Below are positions 46,075 to 53,887 of a DNA stretch of 64,000 nucleotides, one piece after another (the stretch's first letter is position 1; each line of letters opens with the position of its first letter). The translations under genes and the position numbers were made by a program. This DNA is from Candidatus Gastranaerophilales bacterium (lineage in GTDB: Bacteria > Cyanobacteriota > Vampirovibrionia > Gastranaerophilales > Gastranaerophilaceae), in NCBI GenBank assembly GCA_947594025.1, contig CANQDZ010000001.1, positions 62,001 through 126,000 of the forward strand, given 5' to 3'. Under the pieces are notes generated by a model. That model did no database searches. It saw only the letters and a list, made by a program, of their open reading frames with translations, and was not told where the DNA came from.

Positions 46075-47689
46075 TTTGTGAATTTCCTTCATCTGAAATT
46101 ATATCTTGAGTTTTTTTTCTTTTACTGTTAAATCTTTCGATTAAATATTCAAGACAGTCTATCTTTAATATGTGAGATGCCAATATATAAGTAATTAAAG
46201 AGCATACACAAACGGCAATAATTAGCGTAAGTCCAAATACTAAACTCCATTTAAATAATGAGGTTAAAATGTATTTAACATAAGCGCCCGCTCCGTAGGC
46301 AAATAAGGCCGCAATTAATATTTTGACCAATGTCTTAAAGATTTCTCTGTAATTTATATTGGTTTTTTTGCCTGCGAAATAACCGAGCAAAACCGCATTA
46401 AATGTCGTAATACAAGCGGTTGAAGCTGAAATTCCGTATATTCCAAACCTTTGAACAAAGATTGAGTTTAGTATAAATTTTAAGATTATTGAACAAGCTG
46501 CAATAACAAAAGGTGTTTTTGAGTCATTAAATGCGTACAAAAGTCTTGTTGCGCTATCTCTAAATACGTAAGGAATAATTGAAAGAGTCACTATAAATAA
46601 AATTTCACTAACCATATATGTTGCATCGGATGTGAATGCGCCCCTTTCAAGAGCAAGCTTTACCGCATCATACCTTACAATAAAAATTACAACCATCATA
46701 AGGCTTGCAACATAAAAAAGGCTTGTAACTCCCTTTGTAAAATACTCTGAAACTCCTTTATAATCTTTTTGTCCGACAAGCTTAGAAAATAACGGGAACA
46801 AGGGCACAAGCACTGCCGCAAGTATCATGCCCGTCGGGAATTGAAAAATTCTGTTTGCATATCCGAGTGATGTCCAGGCACCCTCTGTAAGCTTTGCAGA
46901 AAAGAACATATCAATATACAGCCCCAACTGTCCTACGCTTGATGATAAAAATGCGGGGAATAATAACTCCATTATCTCTTTAAAGCGTTTGTTGCCCGAA
47001 AATTCAAAACAAGGTCTAAATGTATATCCCATTTTATAAACCAGGGGCGTTTGTGCAAGAAGTTGAGCAAAAGCACCAACCAATGTACCTGCCGCAAGGT
47101 TAAATCCGTTATTGTCGGGCCCTGTAATCAAAAGTACAAAAACAAGGCCTATGGACATAAAAGAAGGGGAAATATTGGGAAGAAGGTAGTGTTTATGCGT
47201 TACTAAAATTCCGTAATATATTCCGATTACGGCTCCCACAAATATAATGGGGGACATAATCCTTAACTGCATTGCAGCCATATTTATAAGCTCGGGTGAC
47301 GCTCCATGGATTATAATTTTCATAATCGCATGGGGGAATAAAAAACATATTGAAGATAAGGTGCCAAACACAAGAAGTGAAAAAGTTTCAAATGTATTAA
47401 ATAACTTTTTTACTTCATATTCGGGCTTTGCGTCAAAATCTTTTATTATTTTGGTAAAAACCGCAACGGTTGCACTGTGAAAAGGACCCCCGACTCCCCC
47501 CAAGATAACAACTGCAAGTGCAGGAAGCTGATAAGCGTAAAAATAAGCATCCGATACCATTGTTGCCCCGTAATGGTTTGCAACAACAACATCTCTTAAA
47601 AAGCCAAAAACTTTTGATAATAATATTACAACCGCAATCCAGCCTGCCGCTTTTAATAAACCTTTTTCTTTTCTTTGAGTTTCTTCCAT
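46064..47689 (-). CDS. murJ: lipid II flippase MurJ (MviN)
   Basis: 541 aa with about 14 membrane helices. GFLRDVVVANHYGATMVSDAYFYAYQLP at the N-terminus is the MurJ signature, including the conserved Arg in SKVFGFLRD; QLGLYIDMFFSAKL and LYAFNDSKTPF are later family landmarks. It flips lipid II across the inner membrane for wall synthesis. It begins 4 nt after the spoIID-like stop. A TGGTAGAAT box ending 6 nt before its ATG may give a second, leaderless promoter. Confidence 0.93.
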   Translation of the reverse strand: MEETQRKEKGLLKAAGWIAVVILLSKVFGFLRDVVVANHYGATMVSDAYFYAYQLPALAVVILGGVGGPFHSATVAVFTKIIKDFDAKPEYEVKKLFNTFETFSLLVFGTLSSICFLFPHAIMKIIIHGASPELINMAAMQLRIMSPIIFVGAVIGIYYGILVTHKHYLLPNISPSFMSIGLVFVLLITGPDNNGFNLAAGTLVGAFAQLLAQTPLVYKMGYTFRPCFEFSGNKRFKEIMELLFPAFLSSSVGQLGLYIDMFFSAKLTEGAWTSLGYANRIFQFPTGMILAAVLVPLFPLFSKLVGQKDYKGVSEYFTKGVTSLFYVASLMMVVIFIVRYDAVKLALERGAFTSDATYMVSEILFIVTLSIIPYVFRDSATRLLYAFNDSKTPFVIAACSIILKFILNSIFVQRFGIYGISASTACITTFNAVLLGYFAGKKTNINYREIFKTLVKILIAALFAYGAGAYVKYILTSLFKWSLVFGLTLIIAVCVCSLITYILASHILKIDCLEYLIERFNSKRKKTQDIISDEGNSQNVR

Positions 47690-47704
47690 TTTTCTATTCT
47701 ACCA
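47690..47704 (-). promoter_or_regulatory. extended -10 box formed from the end of spoIID, 6 nt before the murJ ATG
   Basis: TGGTAGAAT (47704-47696), AGAAAA, ATG at 47689. The hexamer overlaps the last codons and TAG stop of the spoIID-like gene. It could be chance in AT-rich DNA, but the spacing equals that of the stand-alone heads. Confidence 0.35.
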
Positions 47705-49340
47705 CTTCAATCCAAGCTGTTATAGTTTTTTCAAAATCACGACCGGAAAGCGGTTTTATAAATATCGTATTATTTCCGCTTTTTAAAAATTCAGTTACGT
47801 CGAAAAGCAGTGTTTTTGCACTAAATAAAGATAAATCCGGTCTAAATTCATCATCATTTATATAAAAATCCAAGTTCTTAATCTTTCTTGAATTGTCTAT
47901 CTTGAGATATACTTTAAACTTTTTGTCATGGTAAAAATTAATTTTTTCTCCGCTTCCGCTGCCCCCTACCGCAATCGGAATTGTGCCTATTGTAATGTTT
48001 GTATAGTAATGTTTTAAAATATCTATGTAATTATGCCCCTTAGATGCCATAAAGCCTGCACCGTATTGGCTCATCCCTACTCCGTGTCCAAAACCTGCAC
48101 CGTAAAATTCGTATTGCGCTTTGCCTTCGTCGTCTGATTCAAAGACTGTAAGCTTGTCTGATTTTTTCTTGGTTTTTTCAACATAGAAGTTTGCACTATC
48201 CAGCATTTTGCCATTTTTTGCAAACAATCTTCTGATAGCGAGTTCTTTTTTTATTTTCCAACAGCCTTTGTTTGTTTCTATTTCGACAAGAAGAATTTTA
48301 CCGCTTCCCCCCCTGTTTAGAACTTTTATTTCTTTTAAGCTTCCAAATTTGTTCACATCATCAAATTTTGGCTCAACCAAATTACTTTTGGATAAAGATA
48401 AAAGATTTTTTGGAAGTATATTATCAAGCTCATCTTGGGTAAAAATCACGTTCCATCTATATTTTGGCGACTTCATGTCGAATGACTCCGGAGCTTCTTT
48501 AAAAAATTTTTTAAAGTCGTTCTCGGATTTTATTTTCTTAAAATCTTTATCGTCGTATACACTTACAAGATACGGAAGAACGCTTGCAATTTTAGGGTTA
48601 TAGCTGCCAAACACGTTTTCCCAGCTTTCCGTAATTCCCGACCCCGTCGAAAAATAAAGAGCAACAATAGGTTCTCTTTCGTAAAGTGCGTAAAGTCCGT
48701 TTGTTTCGTTTATTGCGGTATCGGATAAGGTATTATGGGAATTAACCCCGTAATAAACCTGAGAAGCAACGGAATCCACCACATCATAATTATTATTTGA
48801 ATTTACATCCCTGTTTGCATAATTTCTTGCTGCAATTGCCTGCGCTTTAAGCGCTTCAAGCCCAAACGATACGGGCATTTCATTTGGGACAACGCCTTTT
48901 AGATATTCCTGCATTGAAACGACATTTACAACGTTAAATTTTGAGTTTTTAGTTAAAATGATTTCGAATTGTCCGCCGTATCTTGCAGGGGTGCCTTTTC
49001 TGTTTAACTCGGGAATTCCTATATCCGTATCGGAAGATAAGACAAGAGGTCCTTTTAAATTATCTATTGACTTTAAACCGCAATGCGCGCTTAGAAGTCC
49101 GTTTTTTACTTCAATTGTAAGACTATCGTTTTTACCTAAGGAAAGAGTTTTTTCTGATGTCATATCGGTAACAAGAATATTATTAAAAGATAAAAATTTC
49201 ATTGAAGTGTGTTCATAGGTTGAAAAGCCTTGATTTGAGATACCAACCCTTACGATATTTCTTTGTGTGATAGCATATGCACTCATTGAACACATAAAGA
49301 AAACAAACAAAACAAAAAATATCTTTTTAAAAACTCTCAT
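47694..49340 (-). CDS. SpoIID/LytB-domain protein, putative secreted lytic transglycosylase
   Basis: 548 aa. Signal peptide (FVLFVFFMCSMSAYA, cut near 23). SpoIID core: VVSMQEYLKGVVPNEMPVSF, LKAQAIAARNYANRD, ALYFSTGSGITESWENVFG, and GAGFGHGVGMSQYGA; the Glu of VPNEMP is the expected catalytic residue. It cleaves denuded glycan strands in spore formers, but homologues occur in non-sporulating bacteria including cyanobacteria. Next to murJ it suggests wall remodelling here. An additional C-terminal beta domain (about 455-548) is unassigned. Confidence 0.85.
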   Translation of the reverse strand: MRVFKKIFFVLFVFFMCSMSAYAITQRNIVRVGISNQGFSTYEHTSMKFLSFNNILVTDMTSEKTLSLGKNDSLTIEVKNGLLSAHCGLKSIDNLKGPLVLSSDTDIGIPELNRKGTPARYGGQFEIILTKNSKFNVVNVVSMQEYLKGVVPNEMPVSFGLEALKAQAIAARNYANRDVNSNNNYDVVDSVASQVYYGVNSHNTLSDTAINETNGLYALYEREPIVALYFSTGSGITESWENVFGSYNPKIASVLPYLVSVYDDKDFKKIKSENDFKKFFKEAPESFDMKSPKYRWNVIFTQDELDNILPKNLLSLSKSNLVEPKFDDVNKFGSLKEIKVLNRGGSGKILLVEIETNKGCWKIKKELAIRRLFAKNGKMLDSANFYVEKTKKKSDKLTVFESDDEGKAQYEFYGAGFGHGVGMSQYGAGFMASKGHNYIDILKHYYTNITIGTIPIAVGGSGSGEKINFYHDKKFKVYLKIDNSRKIKNLDFYINDDEFRPDLSLFSAKTLLFDVTEFLKSGNNTIFIKPLSGRDFEKTITAWIEVVE

Positions 49341-49352
49341 AAGGTAATTTTA
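49341..49352 (-). promoter_or_regulatory. -10 box 6 nt before the spoIID-like ATG (leaderless)
   Basis: TAAAAT (49352-49347), TACCTT, ATG at 49340, in the 21-bp gap after uvrC. Confidence 0.5.
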
Positions 49353-49361
49353 CACCAAACA

Positions 49362-51020
49362 CTATTTTAGGGTATTTTTACTTCTCAATTTTCTGTGATA
49401 TGTAATTGCAAAGCGGTGAGCTTCGTCCCTTATGCGCTGAAAGAGGTGAAGTGCGGGACTGTTTAGAGGAAAAATTACAGGTTCTTTTTTATTCGGCAAA
49501 AAAACCTCCTCCTCTCTTTTTGCAAGAGATACAATATTAAGATTTAAATTCATGCTCCTCATAACATCAATAACGCTTGATAACTGCCCTTTACCGCCGT
49601 CAATTATTATAAGGTCGGGGGCTTTTTCCCCTTTTTGTGTTATCCTTTTAAATCTTCTGGTTAAAATTTCCCTCATACTTTTAAAGTCATCAACTTCGCC
49701 TTTTTCTATTGTTTTTAGTTTATATCTTCTGTAAAGACTTTTTTTTGGCTCGCCGTTTTCAAAACATACACCGGAAGCTACCGTGTTTGTCCCTTGAATG
49801 TGCGAAATATCATAACATTCAATAAGGTGAGGGAAAATTTTAAGATTAAGCTTTTCGGCAACATATGAGCCTATTTCGTTGTAGTTATTTTGCATTTCAA
49901 CAATTTCTTTCAGCCTCATTTTTTCAATGTTCATTTGAGCATTTTTTTGTGCAAGCTCCATAATTTCTTTTTGCTTTTTAGTTGCGGGAGTGAGTATCTT
50001 AACGTTTTCCTTTAACCTTTGAGAAAGCCATTTTGTGTATATTTCAGGGTCATTTATTTTTTGAGTTAAAAATATTTTTTTAGGAATATTCTTATCGGGT
50101 AAAAGTGCGTAATAATCTCTTAAAACAGATTCAATAACATCTTCTTCATCGGATTCAAAGTGTTTATTAAATTCAAAATCTTTTTTAGCAATAAGTCTTC
50201 CTTCTCTTATTTCAATAACGCAGGCGGAATATAAGCTGCCCGTTTTTGCAACTGAAAGATAGTCTTCGTCGATATTTTTGTTTTCGGCAACAACTTTCTG
50301 TTTTTCAAGAGTTTTTTCAATATCCGAGATGGCGTCGCGCATTTTGCCTGCTTTTTCGTATTCCATAGATTTTGAATACTCTTTCATTTTTTCTTTTAGA
50401 ATTTTTAAAAGTTCTTTTTGTCTTCCCTGCAAAAACAGTTCAACGTTTTTTATAATTTTTCCGTATTCTTCTTCTGACACAAGCTTTTGACAAGGTGCCA
50501 TACATTGTCCCATATCATAATAGAGGCAGGGTCTTGAGTTAAATTTTGGAGTTCTGCACTTCTTTAGGGGAAATATTTTTTGCAAAATTTCAAGAGTTGC
50601 ATGCATTGCACGTGCGTCTGTATACGGACCAAAATATCTTCCTTTAATAAAATTTTTATTTGCTTTTCTTGCAACAATAATTCTCGGATATTCCTCTTTT
50701 GTGACAACGAAATAGGGGAATTTTTTATCATCTTTTAAAAGAACATTGTATTTTGGCTTATGCTTTTTAATAAGCTGGGATTCCAAAATTAAGGATTCAA
50801 TTTCGGTATCCACCACAATGTATTTGATGTCTGCGATTTGAGGCACCATAACCATAAGCTTTGGGGAAGCATTTTTCTTATTTAAAAAATAACTTGAAAC
50901 ACGCCTGTGTAAGTTCTTAGCTTTTCCTATGTATATAATCTCTCCGTTTTTATCATAAAACTGATAAGAACCCGGCGAATTTGGAATTATCTCAAGTTGT
51001 TTTTTTATATTTTCGTTCAT
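49362..51020 (-). CDS. uvrC: excinuclease ABC subunit UvrC lacking the C-terminal HhH domain
   Basis: 552 aa. GIY-YIG nuclease at the N-terminus (SPGSYQFYDKNGEIIYIGKAKNLHRRV), a cysteine cluster (CRTPKFNSRPCLYYDMGQCMAPC), a UVR coiled coil (around 205-240), and the RNase H-like nuclease (CYDISHIQGT, IIIDGGKGQLSS, RDEAHRFAITYHRKLR). Normal UvrC continues for about 50-60 residues into a helix-hairpin-helix pair; here a TAG stops it at RSKNTLK. There is no room for the rest before spoIID. The start is the ATG at 51020, preceded by a leaderless-type promoter; upstream codons are non-coding. Confidence 0.93.
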   Translation of the reverse strand: MNENIKKQLEIIPNSPGSYQFYDKNGEIIYIGKAKNLHRRVSSYFLNKKNASPKLMVMVPQIADIKYIVVDTEIESLILESQLIKKHKPKYNVLLKDDKKFPYFVVTKEEYPRIIVARKANKNFIKGRYFGPYTDARAMHATLEILQKIFPLKKCRTPKFNSRPCLYYDMGQCMAPCQKLVSEEEYGKIIKNVELFLQGRQKELLKILKEKMKEYSKSMEYEKAGKMRDAISDIEKTLEKQKVVAENKNIDEDYLSVAKTGSLYSACVIEIREGRLIAKKDFEFNKHFESDEEDVIESVLRDYYALLPDKNIPKKIFLTQKINDPEIYTKWLSQRLKENVKILTPATKKQKEIMELAQKNAQMNIEKMRLKEIVEMQNNYNEIGSYVAEKLNLKIFPHLIECYDISHIQGTNTVASGVCFENGEPKKSLYRRYKLKTIEKGEVDDFKSMREILTRRFKRITQKGEKAPDLIIIDGGKGQLSSVIDVMRSMNLNLNIVSLAKREEEVFLPNKKEPVIFPLNSPALHLFQRIRDEAHRFAITYHRKLRSKNTLK

Positions 51021-51032
51021 ATTTATATTGTA
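51021..51032 (-). promoter_or_regulatory. -10 box 6 nt before the uvrC ATG (leaderless)
   Basis: TACAAT (51032-51027), ATAAAT, ATG at 51020. It decides the uvrC start. Confidence 0.55.
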
Positions 51033-51257
51033 CTTAATAATTAACTTTTTATCTGCTACATTATTAGCAAGAAGCATTATGGCAGGCTTATTTGGGAGAA
51101 AACCCCGATATTTTTAAAATAAAATTTCTTAATAAAACTTTACAAAAAACCGACTTTAGACTGGTAAAAGTTAGAAAAAGTGCTAACATGGGAATATAGA
51201 CTTTAACATTCAAGCGGACATTCAATTAGCAATTTACAACCATAAGGATAAAACCCC

Positions 51258-51545
51258 ATGATATTGGAGTACAAAATCAGTGAATTAGACATTCATAGTG
51301 CTTGGCTGCAAACTCTGTATGAGCTTGCGGATGAGTTGAATTGCAAATGTCAAACATTTTTTGAAGAAGGCTACAGCAAAGAGCACAAATGCTTTGCGCA
51401 AACCAGAACAATTAAAATCAGAGGCGAAGGCACTATGCTCAACTGGCTGAAATTGCGTATGGAAAGATATACTCATTTCATTGATACGCTAAATTCCAGA
51501 GCTGATGCAATCACAAGCTATTTGAATGACGACAACGAATTATAG
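51258..51545 (+). CDS. small helical protein, unknown function
   Basis: 95 aa, soluble, mostly helical. N-terminus MILEYKISELDIHSAWLQTL; three Cys (two in NCKCQ); a mid basic stretch TRTIKIRGEGTMLNWLKLRM; acidic C-terminus. No family recognised. AAGGAT is 8 nt before the ATG. The stop overlaps hisB by 6 bp. The 237-bp stretch upstream (51021-51257) otherwise holds only the uvrC -10 box and no convincing gene. Confidence 0.6.
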   Translation: MILEYKISELDIHSAWLQTLYELADELNCKCQTFFEEGYSKEHKCFAQTRTIKIRGEGTMLNWLKLRMERYTHFIDTLNSRADAITSYLNDDNEL

Positions 51546-52124
51546 AAGCCCTTTTGTAGACGGGATTTCTTCGCATTTTGCGGGGTCAATTTCTATTGCC
51601 TGTTTTAGTGCTCTTGCACTTGATTTAAAACTTGCTTCAATTATGTGATGAGTATCAACGCCGTCAAGTTTTCTTATGTGTAAACTTGCCCCTAAATTTT
51701 GCGCAAAGGATGAGAAAAAGTGCGCAAGAAGAACAGTTTCGAAGTCTGCCGTTTTTTCATCATTTACATCCACATCAACTTTAGAGAAAGGTCTGCCTGA
51801 AATATCAATAACGGAGAGAATTAGTGCTTCATCCATGGGGAGAATAAATTGTCCGTATCTTCTTATTCCTTTTTTGTCCGCAAGAGCGGTTTTTACGAGG
51901 CTGCCTAAGACAATTGCAACATCTTCAACTAAATGATGAGAATCACCGTCAAGGCTTTGAGCGTCAAGTTCGATATCGATTGAAGAATGATAAGAAAACT
52001 GTTCCAACATATGATTAAAGAAAGCAAAAGGTGTTTTGATATTATAATTGCCCAATCCGTCAAGGTTAATTTTCGCGCTTATTTTTGTTTCTTTTGTTTC
52101 TCTTATTTTTTCACCCGTTCTCAT
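51540..52124 (-). CDS. hisB: imidazoleglycerol-phosphate dehydratase
   Basis: Sixth step of the histidine pathway, a manganese enzyme. 194 aa, the stand-alone dehydratase without the phosphatase domain of enteric HisB. Signatures: FFNHMLEQFSYHSSIDIEL, DGDSHHLVEDVAI, and DTHHIIEASFKSSARAL, which supply the His/Glu metal ligands. Its ATG overlaps the stop of the hisC-HAD fusion as TAATG, so the two are co-translated. Confidence 0.95.
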   Translation of the reverse strand: MRTGEKIRETKETKISAKINLDGLGNYNIKTPFAFFNHMLEQFSYHSSIDIELDAQSLDGDSHHLVEDVAIVLGSLVKTALADKKGIRRYGQFILPMDEALILSVIDISGRPFSKVDVDVNDEKTADFETVLLAHFFSSFAQNLGASLHIRKLDGVDTHHIIEASFKSSARALKQAIEIDPAKCEEIPSTKGLL

Positions 52125-53857
52125 TATTTCACCTCGCTAACTTTTAAGATGTCGCCGATATTATTAATTACAACTTCCGCCCCCGATTGAATAAGCCTGT
52201 TTTTATAATTTTCATTCTGCTCGTTTAAAGGAAGCACACCCATTGCACGAACGCCGGCAGACTTTGCGCAAAGCATATCGTCCGTTGTATCGCCAAAGTA
52301 GTAAATGTCTTTATAGTAAGAATTTTTCTTAATATAATTTAAGCCGTCAGGGAAAGGTTTTTGGCGATTTTTAGGCAAATCGTCTCTTGTGATTATAAAA
52401 TTAAAATATTTTAAAATTCCAAATTTTTGCAGTGAATATACGGCTTCATCTTTTGGACGACCCGTAAAAACGCAGATATCGTATATTTTTGACAGTTTTT
52501 TAAAGCCGTTTTTATCTAAAAGAAGTTTTTCGTTATCAATCAAGCCTTTTGAGCCGTTACTGTTTTTATTAAAGAAAAATCTTTGAAATACATCGATAAT
52601 TTCTTTTTTATCTCTGTTTATTCCGTATTTTTTAAGTAAAAACTCGGTTAAATCCCAGTCGCAGTTTAATCCGCCCAAGTTTTTGCAATCTTGTATTTCA
52701 TGTTCGCCAAGTTTTTGGTGCGCAAAGTATTCAAAAGTTTTTTCTATTGCCGCCCTGTACGAATTTTGTACATCAAATATCACTCCGTCCATATCAAAAA
52801 CAAGCATTGTTTTAGGTAACAGGGCATTTAAGACTTTCTTGGTATCTTCTTTTTTGGGGACCGTTATTCTAAAGCAGTTTTCAAGATTTTTCTTTTTGCC
52901 GAAATTTCTAACCTTAATGGAATTTGTAAGAAGTTTTTTGTACACAAAATCAGAACACGCGCCAAAATCACATAAAACAAAGTTCCCTTCACTGTTGTAC
53001 ACTTTAAAACCAAGCTTACTTAAACCTGATATAAGCATTTTTCTGGACTCAATTATTTCTTTTTTCATATCTGAAAGAAATTTTTCATCATCCAAAACCG
53101 CAAGTCCTGCCTTAACCGCATAGTTATTTACGGAATATGGAGAGACGATTTTTCTTATGTTATCGATATTTTTGCTGTTTGAAACAATATAGCCGAGTCT
53201 TAAGCCTGCAAGCGAGCAATCTTTTGAGAACGATTTTACTATAATTACGTTAGGGTATTTTTTTGTAAGTTCGTAAAAATCCTGCCCTTCTTCAACAAAA
53301 AAGCCATACGTTACATCAATCACAATTGCAATATTTGGAAAATTATCAATAAGAAGCTCAACATCATGCACCTCTATTTTTTCACCCGTTGGAGAATTTG
53401 GAGAGGTGAGGTGTATTATTTTTGTTTTTTTATTTACGTTTTTTGCGATTTCTTCAGGGTCAAAAACCCATTTTCTTTTATATTCAACTTCTTTGAATTC
53501 CGCACCGTTTAAGTTTGCGTAAATTTTAGGCATAGAAAAAGTCGGGGCAAAACTTACCACGTTATCCCCTTTTTCCAAATAGGTTGAAAAAACAACGTTT
53601 ATCGCTTCGTCACATCCGTTTGTAAGAAGAATATTGTTCTTTTCCACAAGATGTTTTTTGGATAGCTTATCTAAAAGTTCGCCGTAGCAGGGATAACAGC
53701 TAATATATTTTTCATTTTTATCGGATAGAGCCTGAAGAACTTTGCTTGAAACTCCGTAAACATTTTCATTGGAATCAAGCTTCAACTCATAATTTTCATA
53801 ATATTCGTCAGTTTGATAGACAGGAATATCTTCAAGTATCTTTTTTGCTTTTAACAT
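52124..53857 (-). CDS. hisC: histidinol-phosphate aminotransferase fused to a HAD phosphatase
   Basis: 577 aa, two enzymes in one chain. Residues 1-347: PLP aminotransferase of the HisC type (LDSNENVYG, the PLP Lys212 in KSFSKDCSLAGLRLGYIV, NFVLCDF, RITVPKKEDTKKVL). Residues 350-577: HAD hydrolase with FDMDGVIFD (Asp355/Asp357), VFTGRP (motif II), KPFPDGL (Lys) and FGDTTDDMLCA (acidic motif). Downstream hisB lacks a phosphatase, so the HAD half may be the histidinol-phosphate phosphatase. The HAD half resembles a subfamily known in cyanobacteria and linked to histidine genes. That assignment is inference. Confidence 0.88.
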   Translation of the reverse strand: MLKAKKILEDIPVYQTDEYYENYELKLDSNENVYGVSSKVLQALSDKNEKYISCYPCYGELLDKLSKKHLVEKNNILLTNGCDEAINVVFSTYLEKGDNVVSFAPTFSMPKIYANLNGAEFKEVEYKRKWVFDPEEIAKNVNKKTKIIHLTSPNSPTGEKIEVHDVELLIDNFPNIAIVIDVTYGFFVEEGQDFYELTKKYPNVIIVKSFSKDCSLAGLRLGYIVSNSKNIDNIRKIVSPYSVNNYAVKAGLAVLDDEKFLSDMKKEIIESRKMLISGLSKLGFKVYNSEGNFVLCDFGACSDFVYKKLLTNSIKVRNFGKKKNLENCFRITVPKKEDTKKVLNALLPKTMLVFDMDGVIFDVQNSYRAAIEKTFEYFAHQKLGEHEIQDCKNLGGLNCDWDLTEFLLKKYGINRDKKEIIDVFQRFFFNKNSNGSKGLIDNEKLLLDKNGFKKLSKIYDICVFTGRPKDEAVYSLQKFGILKYFNFIITRDDLPKNRQKPFPDGLNYIKKNSYYKDIYYFGDTTDDMLCAKSAGVRAMGVLPLNEQNENYKNRLIQSGAEVVINNIGDILKVSEVK

Positions 53858-53872
53858 ACAAAAATTATACCA
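53858..53872 (-). promoter_or_regulatory. extended -10 box 6 nt before the hisC-HAD ATG (leaderless)
   Basis: TGGTATAAT (53872-53864), TTTTGT, ATG at 53857. Consensus hexamer plus TGn, just after the radical SAM stop. One of the best examples. Confidence 0.65.
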
Positions 53873-53887
53873 TAAAATTGAAAACTG

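Noticed and set aside
51069-51200. Open frame between uvrC and the gene at 51258 (begins QEALWQAYLG after a TAG)
   Set aside because: No ATG/GTG start with an SD in frame near the beginning, and no recognisable family. Plausible composition alone is not enough.
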